Assembly: GCA_016297915.1 (NCBI GenBank)
Contig: JAEDFU010000001.1
Coordinates: 43,829-107,828 of the forward strand
Direction: 5' to 3'
DNA: 64,000 nucleotides
Source of the DNA: Clostridia bacterium
Lineage (GTDB): Bacteria > Bacillota > Clostridia > Christensenellales > UBA1242
The position numbers and the translations under genes were made by a program. Below the pieces are notes generated by a model that saw only the letters and a list, made by a program, of their open reading frames with translations, searched no databases and was not told the DNA's origin. Shown in pieces: positions 25,267 through 33,213 of this stretch; the first letter of the stretch is position 1, and every line of letters starts with the position of its first letter.

Positions 25267-26001
25267 CTATTTTAAATTATACAAAAAAATATTGATAATT
25301 TCTGCAAATTTATTGATGTTATATAAGTATGCAAAATGCCCACCAGTCGTAAACAAAACGGTTTGTGAGTTTTTGATATTTCTTTGCAAGATTTTGCATA
25401 TCTTATATTTTGTCTCTTTATCTTTTTTGTCCCAAACAAGAATAGTTTGTGCATCAATTAGTTTTAGCAGATGTTTTAGATCCTGTCTTACAACATAAGA
25501 AATAACTTGTCTCAGTTCACTATCTGCATTTTTAAAATCATTGCTACCAAAATTAGCAAGCAGTTTTTTTGGTAGTATTTTTTTGTTACACAAAATTTTT
25601 GCTATTTTGTATTTGCAGATTTTTAGTTTTACTATCAAATTTCTATCATCAATTCCAGCACTTGATGTAAGCACAACGCCTTTGACATTGACATCAAATA
25701 CACTACTAAGTATAATAGACACCCTCCCACCAAACGAATGTCCAACAAGGATGATGCTATTTATATTTAATTTTTTTAGCAACAAAAAAACATGATAAGC
25801 GTATTCATATGTGTCAAAGTATTCTTTGGGCTTTGATGACTTTCCAAAGCCAAAAAAATCTAGACTGATAATTTTTTGATTTTTGTGTAGTTTTGGGACA
25901 AGTCTATCAAAGTAACTTTTGTCCAAACCCCAACCATGCAACAAGATTATTGCAGGCTCTACACTCCCAACCAAATTGTAGTCTAGATTATTTTTCATCA
26001 A
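25267..26001 (-). CDS. Alpha/beta-hydrolase (244 aa)
   Basis: Cytosolic hydrolase of unknown substrate. Motifs in order: LLHGWGLDKSYF (oxyanion-hole region), DFFGFGKSSKP, the nucleophile elbow GHSFGGRVS with catalytic Ser near residue 94, VWDKKDKET (acid region with Asp), and GGHFAYL with catalytic His near residue 226. No signal peptide. It overlaps the end of rimI by about 14 bases and is the last gene of the PAP2-tsaE-tsaB-rimI operon. Pattern suits an esterase, lipase or C-C hydrolase; the context does not tell which. Confidence 0.75.
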   Translation of the reverse strand: MMKNNLDYNLVGSVEPAIILLHGWGLDKSYFDRLVPKLHKNQKIISLDFFGFGKSSKPKEYFDTYEYAYHVFLLLKKLNINSIILVGHSFGGRVSIILSSVFDVNVKGVVLTSSAGIDDRNLIVKLKICKYKIAKILCNKKILPKKLLANFGSNDFKNADSELRQVISYVVRQDLKHLLKLIDAQTILVWDKKDKETKYKICKILQRNIKNSQTVLFTTGGHFAYLYNINKFAEIINIFLYNLK

Positions 26002-26434
26002 TATTCATTCCATAAATCTTTGCATCTATAGACCCATAATAATTGGGTCTAATATTTTCAAAGTTAAATCCTAGTCTTTCATAAAAGTTAATTGCAACAT
26101 TATTATCTGATCTTACTTCAAAATAAATTTTTTTGATGGCATGCTCTTTGCAATCATTTATCATACTTTCAATCAAAAGTCTGCCCACACCATTTTGTCT
26201 ACAGCTTTTGTCAACAATAATTTTGATTAAATTACATTCATCAATTATCTTGGTGTAAACTATGTACCCCAAAATTTTGTCATCCAATACTGCACACTTA
26301 ATAGTATAGTAATCTATGTCATACATATCTTTGATTTCATTCAAACTATATACTTCAAATTGTGTCTGATTTTCAAGTATAGCAATTGCATCAATGTCAC
26401 CCTGAGTTGCATCTCTTACAACAATATCTTTCAT
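25988..26434 (-). CDS. rimI: Ribosomal protein bS18 N-acetyltransferase RimI (148 aa)
   Basis: GNAT acetyltransferase. The acetyl-CoA loop is SCRQNGVGRLLIESM (R-x-x-G-x-G/A pattern), and EVRSDNNVAINFYERLGF followed by RPNYYG is typical of RimI. Its family acetylates the N-terminal Ala of bS18, although the clostridial proteins may have other targets. It sits directly after tsaB, overlapping it by four bases, the conserved neighbourhood of tsaE-tsaB-rimI in Firmicutes. Confidence 0.85.
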   Translation of the reverse strand: MKDIVVRDATQGDIDAIAILENQTQFEVYSLNEIKDMYDIDYYTIKCAVLDDKILGYIVYTKIIDECNLIKIIVDKSCRQNGVGRLLIESMINDCKEHAIKKIYFEVRSDNNVAINFYERLGFNFENIRPNYYGSIDAKIYGMNIDEK

Positions 26435-27036
26435 TTTAAATTTTTCTCCGCTTGAGATACTTGAAGATATAATGGCTCAAATGAGCCTGCATTTTTCTCT
26501 AGTTTGTCAGCAAGAGCTTCGAAGTAATAACTTGAGTAATCTGCAATAACTCTAATATTATTATATTCGAGTCCCAGCTCGTCTTGTTCTTCCTTGAGAA
26601 CAAATATATCACCACTAATGTCTTTGACAGCATCTTTTTGGATAACATCCATGCTCTCAACTTTATGATTTTGAATAACCGCTTTATAAAGTGTTGTACT
26701 TGTGCTATTTAACAGTATAGTTCCATTTTTGATGCCATAACTCAAAACTTCAAAGACATTCAAAGGAACTATTACTTTGCCAAGAGCTTTGTTAAACCCC
26801 TTTATGACAGACATTCCAACTCTTATTCCAGTAAACGAGCCAGGGCCCACAACACCACAAAAGTTATCAAAATCACCAATTTCCATATGCGCTTCAAAAA
26901 GTGCTTTTTCCAAATACAAAAACAAGCCTTCGCTGTGCTTAACCTTGTCACTCATATCTGTAACACTCTTTTTTCCGTCGTTGTCTATCAAAATTTTGGC
27001 GATTTTTCTTGTTGTATCAATTATTAACGATTTCAT
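26431..27036 (-). CDS. tsaB: tRNA t6A synthesis protein TsaB (201 aa)
   Basis: Part of the TsaBDE complex that installs threonylcarbamoyl-adenosine at position 37 of ANN-decoding tRNAs. The protein has the ASKHA-like N-terminus SLIIDTTRKIAKILI, HSEGLFLYLEKAL, and the family hallmark VVGPGSFTGIRVGMSVIKGFNKAL. The C-terminal half is shorter and more divergent, as usual in low-GC Gram-positives. The catalytic partner TsaD is not in this window. It follows tsaE by four bases and overlaps rimI. Confidence 0.9.
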   Translation of the reverse strand: MKSLIIDTTRKIAKILIDNDGKKSVTDMSDKVKHSEGLFLYLEKALFEAHMEIGDFDNFCGVVGPGSFTGIRVGMSVIKGFNKALGKVIVPLNVFEVLSYGIKNGTILLNSTSTTLYKAVIQNHKVESMDVIQKDAVKDISGDIFVLKEEQDELGLEYNNIRVIADYSSYYFEALADKLEKNAGSFEPLYLQVSQAEKNLK

Positions 27037-27040
27037 TTGC

Positions 27041-27466
27041 TCACCTAATTATTTCAAATTTTCTTTTGTTTTCATCAATAAACCCAATATTTATTCTTAT
27101 AAAATTGCCATGCAGTATATCTTTTATATTGTCAGCCCATTCAACAAAAACTATTGTGTTAGGATTTCCTGAGTACAGATAATCCTCAATGCCAATTTCT
27201 GTAGCCTCTGCTCCGCTACTGAGCCTATACATATCAAAATGATAAATAGTAAATCTCTTTGTGTTGTATTCATGCATCAAAGTAAAGGTCGGACTGGTAA
27301 TATTATCTTTGACCCCCAAAGCCTGCAAAACAAACTTGGTAAAAGTTGTCTTTCCTGCTCCAAGATCACCGCTTAGCAATATAGTCTCGCCACCTTTGAG
27401 AAGCTTTGAAAAAGCATATGCTAGTTTTTTTGTTTCTTTTAGATTATCAATTACAAACGAATTCAT
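27041..27466 (-). CDS. tsaE: tRNA t6A synthesis ATPase TsaE (141 aa)
   Basis: Small P-loop ATPase required to reset the TsaBD complex. Walker A SGDLGAGKTTF near residue 35-45; TSPTFTLMHEYNT and FVEWADNI are the other signature segments (switch I and the conserved Glu-Trp-Ala). The start is at MNSFVI, preceded by AAGGAAT at good spacing; its ATG overlaps the stop of the PAP2 gene by one base (TAATG). Confidence 0.92.
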   Translation of the reverse strand: MNSFVIDNLKETKKLAYAFSKLLKGGETILLSGDLGAGKTTFTKFVLQALGVKDNITSPTFTLMHEYNTKRFTIYHFDMYRLSSGAEATEIGIEDYLYSGNPNTIVFVEWADNIKDILHGNFIRINIGFIDENKRKFEIIR

Positions 27467-28380
27467 TATAATTCCTTTTCTTTTTTCCAAATACGCTTAA
27501 ATAATAGCGGTAATAGTATAGTACAAATTAGTGAAATTAGCAAGTACATTACAAAGATTAAAATACCTTCAGGTCTAAGCCATAAATTTGTAATTATCAA
27601 AAATATTGCCCAAATAAAGTACAATATCAAACCCTTAAATATTGTCTTTTTCACACTCCAGTTTTGCTCATATTTTATGTATTTTTTGTTTATGAAATAT
27701 CCAACTCCAAGAGCAATAAACACAGCCGAAATTTTGTAAACTTTGGATTTAACAACACCCTTGATAAGTTGCAAAACAAAAAATCCACCAAAAGCAACAC
27801 ACGCAACAATTAACACAAACACATACATTCTGTCTAGAGTAAATTTATCCTTAAAGTTCTGTGGTAATTTAGACAAAATTATCTCCGCACAAATAAAGAA
27901 TACTATTCCTAGCGACGCTCCAACTAGCGTATCTGTCAAATAATGTTGACCCCAATAAAGTCTACTAAGCATAACGCAAAGTCCAACAAATAGTAGCACC
28001 CAAAAAACACTTAACTTTGCATATTTTTTGTCACTTTTTAAGTTTACCTCATGAGTTATCATCGATCCTTGAACAAAATAACCCTGCGAGTGTCCACTAG
28101 GAAAACTATATCCACCTGCAGGCAATCTATTTGCAACTTCATTTGATGCAACATGTGGGCGTGGTCTTTTTATAATGCCTTTGATTATCGAATTTAATCC
28201 AGCACTCAAAAGATACAAAATTCCATATTTGATAGCAAACTTTTGGCTGTACAATAGATAAATTCCCATAAGCACCAAAATAAAGACGGTTTCCTCACCT
28301 AATTTGGTTATTATCCAAAAAATCACATCCAAAAATCCGCAAGCAAGCGATTGTATAGCCTTAACAATACTAATTTCCAT
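27466..28380 (-). CDS. PAP2-family membrane phosphatase (304 aa)
   Basis: Integral membrane phosphatase, likely acting on an undecaprenyl or phospholipid pyrophosphate at the outer face. The three catalytic motifs are present: K-x6-R-P in KGIIKRPRP, P-S-G-H in SFPSGHSQG, and S-R-x5-H-x3-D in SRLYWGQHYLTD. Six helices belong to the PAP2 core; residues about 175-304 add three or four further helices of unknown role. First gene of the operon with tsaE, tsaB, rimI and a hydrolase. Supply of carrier lipid would fit the nearby cell-wall genes, but the substrate is not determined by sequence. Confidence 0.85.
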   Translation of the reverse strand: MEISIVKAIQSLACGFLDVIFWIITKLGEETVFILVLMGIYLLYSQKFAIKYGILYLLSAGLNSIIKGIIKRPRPHVASNEVANRLPAGGYSFPSGHSQGYFVQGSMITHEVNLKSDKKYAKLSVFWVLLFVGLCVMLSRLYWGQHYLTDTLVGASLGIVFFICAEIILSKLPQNFKDKFTLDRMYVFVLIVACVAFGGFFVLQLIKGVVKSKVYKISAVFIALGVGYFINKKYIKYEQNWSVKKTIFKGLILYFIWAIFLIITNLWLRPEGILIFVMYLLISLICTILLPLLFKRIWKKEKEL

Positions 28381-28523
28381 TATTCTCTCCCTACTTTTTT
28401 AGTTAGTTTAATTTTAAAAAATATGAAAAATTTTAACCAAATACATCCTATTTTATTAAATGTAAGTAAGTTAATTCATCAAAACAGATTTTGTAATTCA
28501 AAAATATTTTTTTAATTAAAAAA

Positions 28524-28557
28524 TTTTTAATTGAAAGTTGTTTTTAATTGAAAGTTG
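28524..28557. repeat. Tandem 17-base repeat, two perfect units
   Basis: TTTTTAATTGAAAGTTG occurs twice head to tail and is followed by the start of a third unit. It lies in the 288-base AT-rich gap between the divergent PAP2 operon and the 255-aa membrane protein. No other gene or structure was seen in this gap. Confidence 0.8.
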
Positions 28558-28668
28558 TTTTTATAAAAATAACAAAATAATAATTCTATCACCAATAGAA
28601 TAACAAAAATTAATCGATTAGACAATTTATTTGTTTTGATTTTGCATTTATAGGCAACAATATTTTAT

Positions 28669-29436
28669 ATGAATTACAAAAAAACTAAATTTAGTACAAT
28701 TTCAAATATATTATTTTTTTTGAGTACAACATTTTGCCTTGTATTCTTGTGGTGCAACTGCTCAACCAAAAACCTAAAGACCTCACTCTTTAGTAGCATT
28801 ATAATAGTTGTCTCTGGAGCAATAATATTAGTTCCAATCGTAATCTATAGGCACAAAAAATTAACAACCAAATCTGAGGCGTTAGCCAAGCTTGATAACT
28901 TCAAATTATCCCTTGAGTACTCACAGTCATGCAAAGTTATTAATTTTATCAAAGAGATATTTGCTTTTGATGTTACAAAAAAACTAGGACAAAACCATTA
29001 TCTTGTAGATAATAAACAGGATTTATTTTGTATATTTTCCGAAAGTATCTCCATAGACCAACTACAAGAAGTCATATCATCTAGAAAAACTGATTCAATA
29101 ATATTAATATCGTTATCCAAGCCCAAAATTCCGGTAACACTAAAGGATATAAAAATCGTTTGTTATGATTTTGATTATTTATCCAAATATGCCGATGTTG
29201 GCAAGACTTATCTTGATGATATATCATTACAAAAAAAGCCTAAATATAGCCTAAAAGATATAGTTTGCATAGTATTTAACAAAAAAAGATCAAAAAGTTA
29301 TTTTTGGCTTGGGCTTGTTTTGCTATTTTCTAGTCTATTTACCCCATTTAGTACCTATTATATAATCTTTTCGACCTTATTTTTACTTTTGTCTTTGATT
29401 TGTAGATTTAGCGGACTATTTAGATTAAGTGATTAA
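28669..29436 (+). CDS. Unknown membrane protein with central soluble domain (255 aa)
   Basis: Not recognised. Two membrane helices near the N-terminus (about residues 12-30 and 40-58), a soluble alpha/beta segment (about 65-195) and two closely spaced helices near the C-terminus (about 210-250). The soluble part contains YLVDNKQDLFCIF and SIILISLSKPKIPVTLKDIKIV, alternating strands and helices, but no catalytic motif that I can name. There is no clear Shine-Dalgarno sequence. The 3' end overlaps the convergent yhbY gene by 17 bases. Confidence 0.55.
   Translation: MNYKKTKFSTISNILFFLSTTFCLVFLWCNCSTKNLKTSLFSSIIIVVSGAIILVPIVIYRHKKLTTKSEALAKLDNFKLSLEYSQSCKVINFIKEIFAFDVTKKLGQNHYLVDNKQDLFCIFSESISIDQLQEVISSRKTDSIILISLSKPKIPVTLKDIKIVCYDFDYLSKYADVGKTYLDDISLQKKPKYSLKDIVCIVFNKKRSKSYFWLGLVLLFSSLFTPFSTYYIIFSTLFLLLSLICRFSGLFRLSD
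29264..29275 (+). repeat. TTTGCATAGTAY motif, copy 3
   Basis: TTTGCATAGTAT on the plus strand inside the 255-aa membrane protein gene, where it is read in the sense direction (Val-Cys-Ile-Val); the only exact copy lying sense within a coding region in this orientation. Confidence 0.5.
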
Positions 29437-29710
29437 ATTTTGGCTTGTCTGTGTACTTATAAACCAAAATTTTGTTACCAATTATACTTACAACCTCAGC
29501 CTCGCATTTTTCTTCAATTTCAAGTGCAAGACTTTTAATCTCATCACTTACACTGCGTTGAACTTTTATTTTGATAAGTTCATGTGCAAAAAGATTGTCG
29601 TTAATCTGATCTATTACATTATCTGTCAATCCGTCCTTGCCAATAAACACCAAATCTTTAAGATTAGTTGCAATGCTCTTTAATTTTGCTCTATTTTGTG
29701 TTGTTAACAT
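29420..29710 (-). CDS. yhbY: YhbY-type RNA-binding protein (96 aa)
   Basis: CRS1-YhbY (CRM) domain covering the whole protein: LKSIATNLKDLVFIGKDGLT contains the G-K-x-G-L-T/S variant of the G-x-x-G RNA-binding loop, followed by IDQINDNLFAHELIKIKV and IIGNKILVYKY. The family binds pre-50S ribosomal particles. It follows obg by eight bases, a conserved gene pair in Firmicutes, so both likely serve large-subunit assembly. Confidence 0.92.
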   Translation of the reverse strand: MLTTQNRAKLKSIATNLKDLVFIGKDGLTDNVIDQINDNLFAHELIKIKVQRSVSDEIKSLALEIEEKCEAEVVSIIGNKILVYKYTDKPKFNHLI

Positions 29711-29718
29711 ACTAACTC

Positions 29719-30984
29719 CTATTCAAAGTATTGCAATTCGTAGTCACCTATTCTTATAAGGTCACCCTCTTGCAATCCTATTTCCTTTAGGGCATCTATA
29801 ATGCCGTCATTTTTTATTCTCTTTTGGAAATATGCATTTGAAGTCATATCCTCAAGATTAACCCTCTTCATAATTTCAAATACAAGCTCTCCAGTAACTT
29901 CAAACAATTTGTCTCCAATCTTTTCGACTTTAAATTGTCTCAAGTCTCTCTTGTCTATATTTGCCTCTTCAACCTCTGCTCTCTCAATCTTTGGCAATTT
30001 TTCAAGCGTTTTGATAACACATTCAATAAGTTCATCGAGCCCAGTATGAGCAAAAGCAGATATAACAAACACATTTGTGCCTTTTGGCATTTTGGACTTA
30101 AAGTCATCTATGACACTAGCGTCAACAACCATGTCCGCCTTATTCAAAGCCACAATTTGTGGTATTTTTTCGACATGCTCGCCATATTTTTTGAGTTCCT
30201 TGTTTATTGCCAAATAATCACTATAAGGATCCCTGCCTTCACTTCCGGATATATCAACTACATGAATAAGCAGTCTTGTGCGCTCAATATGTCTCAAAAA
30301 GTCAATTCCAAGTCCCAACCCCTCACTAGCTCCAGATATAAGTCCTGGAATATCAGCCATAACAAACGATTTTCCAAAACCATTAACCACAGCAATATTA
30401 GGAGTAAGTGTCGTAAAGTGATAATTAGCAATCTTTGGTCTTGCATTGCTCACACTCGAAAGTAGCGTACTTTTGCCAACATTAGGAAAACCAACTAGAC
30501 CTACATCTGCAAGAGTCTTTAGCTCCAAAACAAGTTCAAATGACTTAGTTATCACTCCTTGCTCAGCAAATCTAGGGGCTTGTCTTGTCGATGTTGCAAA
30601 GTGCGAGTTTCCTCTACCGCCAGTTCCACCTTGCAAAATTACAACTCTATCATCGTCATCAAACATGTCCGCCAAAATCTTTCCTGAGCTAGCATTTTTG
30701 ATAACAGTTCCCTTTGGAACATAGATAATCAAGTCCTTGCCATCCTTGCCAAATTTATTATTAGCAGAACCTGCAAGTCCATCCTCGGCTTTAAATTTTT
30801 TCTTAAATCGGAACTCACCAAGGTTGTCCATATTTTTGTTTACTTCAAAAACTATATCTCCACCTTTGCCTCCGTCACCACCACTTGGGCCACCATTTGG
30901 AACAAACTTTTCTCGTCTAAAAGCAACAACGCCATTGCCACCATTGCCAGCTTTGCACTCTATTTTAACTTTATCCAAAAACAT
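29719..30984 (-). CDS. obg: GTPase ObgE/CgtA (421 aa)
   Basis: Essential ribosome-associated GTPase of 50S assembly and stress signalling. The glycine-rich Obg fold covers residues 1-158 (GNGGNGVVAFRREKFVPNGG, GGTGGRGNSHF); the G domain has GFPNVGKSTLLS, the switch segment with Thr, DIPGLI, NKAD and SAF motifs; a C-terminal OCT domain (about 345-421) is present, as in Gram-positive Obg. AGGAG lies eight bases before the chosen ATG; another ATG two codons upstream is too close to the site. Confidence 0.96.
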   Translation of the reverse strand: MFLDKVKIECKAGNGGNGVVAFRREKFVPNGGPSGGDGGKGGDIVFEVNKNMDNLGEFRFKKKFKAEDGLAGSANNKFGKDGKDLIIYVPKGTVIKNASSGKILADMFDDDDRVVILQGGTGGRGNSHFATSTRQAPRFAEQGVITKSFELVLELKTLADVGLVGFPNVGKSTLLSSVSNARPKIANYHFTTLTPNIAVVNGFGKSFVMADIPGLISGASEGLGLGIDFLRHIERTRLLIHVVDISGSEGRDPYSDYLAINKELKKYGEHVEKIPQIVALNKADMVVDASVIDDFKSKMPKGTNVFVISAFAHTGLDELIECVIKTLEKLPKIERAEVEEANIDKRDLRQFKVEKIGDKLFEVTGELVFEIMKRVNLEDMTSNAYFQKRIKNDGIIDALKEIGLQEGDLIRIGDYELQYFE

Positions 30985-31026
30985 AAACATTTCTCCTATA
31001 TTTATTTAAAAAACGACATAGTATGC

Positions 31027-31686
31027 TCATTTTTTCATATTTTGCATAGTACTTGTATTGATTTTAAACTTGCAAATATCGCCAATTACACAATCACTAC
31101 AATTGGGATTTTTTGCCTTGCAGTTGTATCTTCCAAAAAGCAGTATCAAATGATGCATTAGCCCATAGTCTTCTGGATCAAAATACTCACACAAGACATG
31201 CTCACATTCGGTTGGGTTATCTGTGTTTACAATGCCTAACCTATTACTAACTCTGAGCACATGTGTATCAACTGGGAATGCACTTTTGCCAAATCCAACC
31301 ACAAGCACAACATTGGCAGTCTTATTGCCTACCCCAGGGAGTTTTATGAGGCTATCATAATCGTCTGGGACTTGTCCACCAAATTTTTCAACCAACATTT
31401 GACTTGTCAGTATTATATTTTTTGCTTTATTATGATAATAATTACACGATTTTATATTGTTTTCTAGTTCACTTTGAGAAAGTCTTGCAAAATCGTTTGG
31501 CGTTTTGTACTTTTTGAAAAGTTCCCTAGTTACCATATTTACTCTTTTGTCAGTGCATTGAGCCGAAAGCATGACAGCAACCAACAACTCAAATTCGTTA
31601 CTAAACTCAAGCTCACTTACCGGACTCTCAATGACACGAGCCAATCTATTTTTCAAAAGTGTACCAAAATCGTGTTTATTTTTCAT
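31027..31686 (-). CDS. nth: Endonuclease III (219 aa)
   Basis: Base-excision repair glycosylase/AP lyase for oxidised pyrimidines. Helix-hairpin-helix LPGVGNKTANVVL with the catalytic Lys, FPVDTHVLRVSNRLG with the catalytic Asp, and the [4Fe-4S] cluster loop C-x6-C-x2-C-x5-C (CKAKNPNCSDCVIGDIC). A 12-residue tail after the cluster ends in STMQNMKK and carries the 12-base motif. The start at MKNKHD lies seven bases after a perfect promoter -10 box, with no RBS, so the transcript is probably leaderless. The gene is followed by obg after 42 bases. Confidence 0.92.
   Translation of the reverse strand: MKNKHDFGTLLKNRLARVIESPVSELEFSNEFELLVAVMLSAQCTDKRVNMVTRELFKKYKTPNDFARLSQSELENNIKSCNYYHNKAKNIILTSQMLVEKFGGQVPDDYDSLIKLPGVGNKTANVVLVVGFGKSAFPVDTHVLRVSNRLGIVNTDNPTECEHVLCEYFDPEDYGLMHHLILLFGRYNCKAKNPNCSDCVIGDICKFKINTSTMQNMKK
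31041..31052 (+). repeat. TTTGCATAGTAY motif, copy 4
   Basis: TTTGCATAGTAC on the plus strand at the extreme 3' end of nth, encoding Ser-Thr-Met-Gln in the non-conserved tail. A related copy (ATTGCATAGTAT) lies at 31,941-31,952 in the next gene. Confidence 0.6.
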
Positions 31687-31693
31687 ATAGAAT

Positions 31694-31722
31694 ATTATAT
31701 CACTCGTTGCAAAAAAAGTCAA
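31694..31722 (-). promoter_or_regulatory. Sigma-A promoter for a leaderless nth transcript
   Basis: TTGACT (31722-31717), 17-base spacer, TATAAT (31699-31694); the ATG of nth starts seven bases after the -10 box, which is the usual +1 position. Confidence 0.75.
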
Positions 31723-31728
31723 AGTTTA

Positions 31729-31989
31729 CTATACAAGTGGTTGATATTTTTTGAAAACACCATTTGAAACCATTACATAAAACCTAACAAATGACGAAAA
31801 TTTGTACCTATCTAGGATAAACTTGGCCTGTTTCAAATTTGCATACGGAAAAACTGCCGAAATCCCACAAGACACACTCAAATCTCTTGGGGTATTGATT
31901 GTCTTGCATCTAACGCCTATTCGCTTAAGATAACTAGCAAATTGCATAGTATGACTTCTATTATTAAATACCGCTATAACATTTTCCAT
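31729..31989 (-). CDS. DUF3343 putative selenium/sulfur carrier protein (86 aa)
   Basis: Small protein matching DUF3343 in length and in the signature NTPRDLSVSCGISAVF, a T-P-R ... S-C-G pattern with one conserved Cys. Members are thought to carry sulfur or selenium in clostridia and often lie beside selenium-metabolism genes or NifS-like enzymes. Here it is divergent from a cysteine desulfurase 78 bases away, which supports that pairing. The second Cys (GVRCKT) is near residue 28. Confidence 0.75.
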   Translation of the reverse strand: MENVIAVFNNRSHTMQFASYLKRIGVRCKTINTPRDLSVSCGISAVFPYANLKQAKFILDRYKFSSFVRFYVMVSNGVFKKYQPLV

Positions 31990-32067
31990 AAGTAGACCTC
32001 AAATGTACTATATATATTCTATTTCATAATATTTAAAAGTTATAAAAATTGTTAAAAGGAGCACATA

Positions 32068-33192
32068 ATGATTTATCTAGATAATAGTTCCACCACCCAC
32101 AAAAAACCAATAGGAGTAATTTGGTCACAACTTTTAAGCATTACAAAAAATAGCATTAACCCCAGTCGTGCAGGATACAAAAGTGCACAAAGAGTAAGCG
32201 AAAAAATATTTAACGCAAGAGAACTTTTTGCCGAAACCTTTAATACAACTGCAGACAATGTAATATTTACTAGCGGATGCACCATGGCTCTAAATACAGC
32301 AATCTTTGGCACAGCCAAAAAGAATGGACATATAATTACAACTGTATATGAGCACAATAGCGTTATGCGAGCACTCGAAAAAATCAAATCAACTCAGTCA
32401 GTTACATATTCGGTAGTCACCCCAAACAAAAATGGACAGATAACCGCCTCAGAAATTCAAAAACACATAAGACCAAATACTTACATGGTCATAGTCAATC
32501 ATACAAGCAATGTTACAGGTACTACGCAAAATATAGAAAGCATCGGAAAACTGTGCAAAAAGCACAAACTATTATTCCTCGTTGACGGCGCACAAAGTGT
32601 CGGACACGAGCAAATCGATATGCAAAAATACAATATCAATTTGCTAAGTGTAGCTGGGCACAAAGGATTGTATGCGCCCGAAGGAATAGGTGCTTTACTT
32701 ATAAATAACGCTTCCGTGTCTCCACTACTTTATGGTGGAACTGGAACATATAGTGACCAAATCAAACAGCCAGTTGAACCACCAGAGGGACTTGAGAGCG
32801 GAACATCAAATATCCCAGGAATACTTGGCATGTATGCAGGACTTAAGTTTGTCAATCGAAATTTCAAAAAAATCAATAGCAAAATATACAAACTAACATC
32901 TGTGCTTATTGATGAACTAAAAACTATATCTGGCGTAAAACTCTTTAGTACAAACAAGCACTCAGGAGTTGTATCATTTGTAGTCAAAGGCAAAGATAGT
33001 AGCGAAGTTAGCAACATTCTAAATGAAGAGTACAATATCGCGACAAGACCGGGACTACACTGCGCACCACTCGTTCACAAATATATGGGAACTCTCAAAA
33101 ATGGAATGACACGAATTAGCATTTCGTACTTTAACAAAATGTCCGATATCAAAAAAGCTATAGTGGCCATAAAAAAAATTGCATCAAACTAG
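32068..33192 (+). CDS. Cysteine desulfurase family protein (EF2568-type, 374 aa)
   Basis: PLP-dependent class V enzyme releasing sulfur or selenium from cysteine or selenocysteine. The N-terminus YLDNSSTTHKKP is typical; PLP-binding Lys is in SVAGHKGLYAPEGIG (about residue 200), VDGAQSVGHEQI holds the cofactor Asp, and the persulfide-forming Cys is in TRPGLHCAPLVHKYMGT (about residue 330). The R-P-G-L-H-C-A-P loop marks the family linked to selenium-trait genes rather than IscS or SufS. AAAGGAG is placed well before the ATG. Adjacent DUF3343 is its likely partner; no scaffold IscU/SufU gene is nearby. Confidence 0.85.
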   Translation: MIYLDNSSTTHKKPIGVIWSQLLSITKNSINPSRAGYKSAQRVSEKIFNARELFAETFNTTADNVIFTSGCTMALNTAIFGTAKKNGHIITTVYEHNSVMRALEKIKSTQSVTYSVVTPNKNGQITASEIQKHIRPNTYMVIVNHTSNVTGTTQNIESIGKLCKKHKLLFLVDGAQSVGHEQIDMQKYNINLLSVAGHKGLYAPEGIGALLINNASVSPLLYGGTGTYSDQIKQPVEPPEGLESGTSNIPGILGMYAGLKFVNRNFKKINSKIYKLTSVLIDELKTISGVKLFSTNKHSGVVSFVVKGKDSSEVSNILNEEYNIATRPGLHCAPLVHKYMGTLKNGMTRISISYFNKMSDIKKAIVAIKKIASN

Positions 33193-33206
33193 ATGCAATT
33201 TTTTTT
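33177..33206. terminator. Rho-independent terminator shared by convergent genes
   Basis: AAATTGCATC pairs with GATGCAATTT around a short loop, with T-runs on both strands. It ends the desulfurase gene and, on the other strand, the subtilase. Confidence 0.85.
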
Positions 33207-33213
33207 AAAACTC

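Noticed and set aside
28380..28669. CRISPR-like array at the 17-base tandem repeat
   Set aside because: Only two adjacent units without spacers, and no cas genes in the window.
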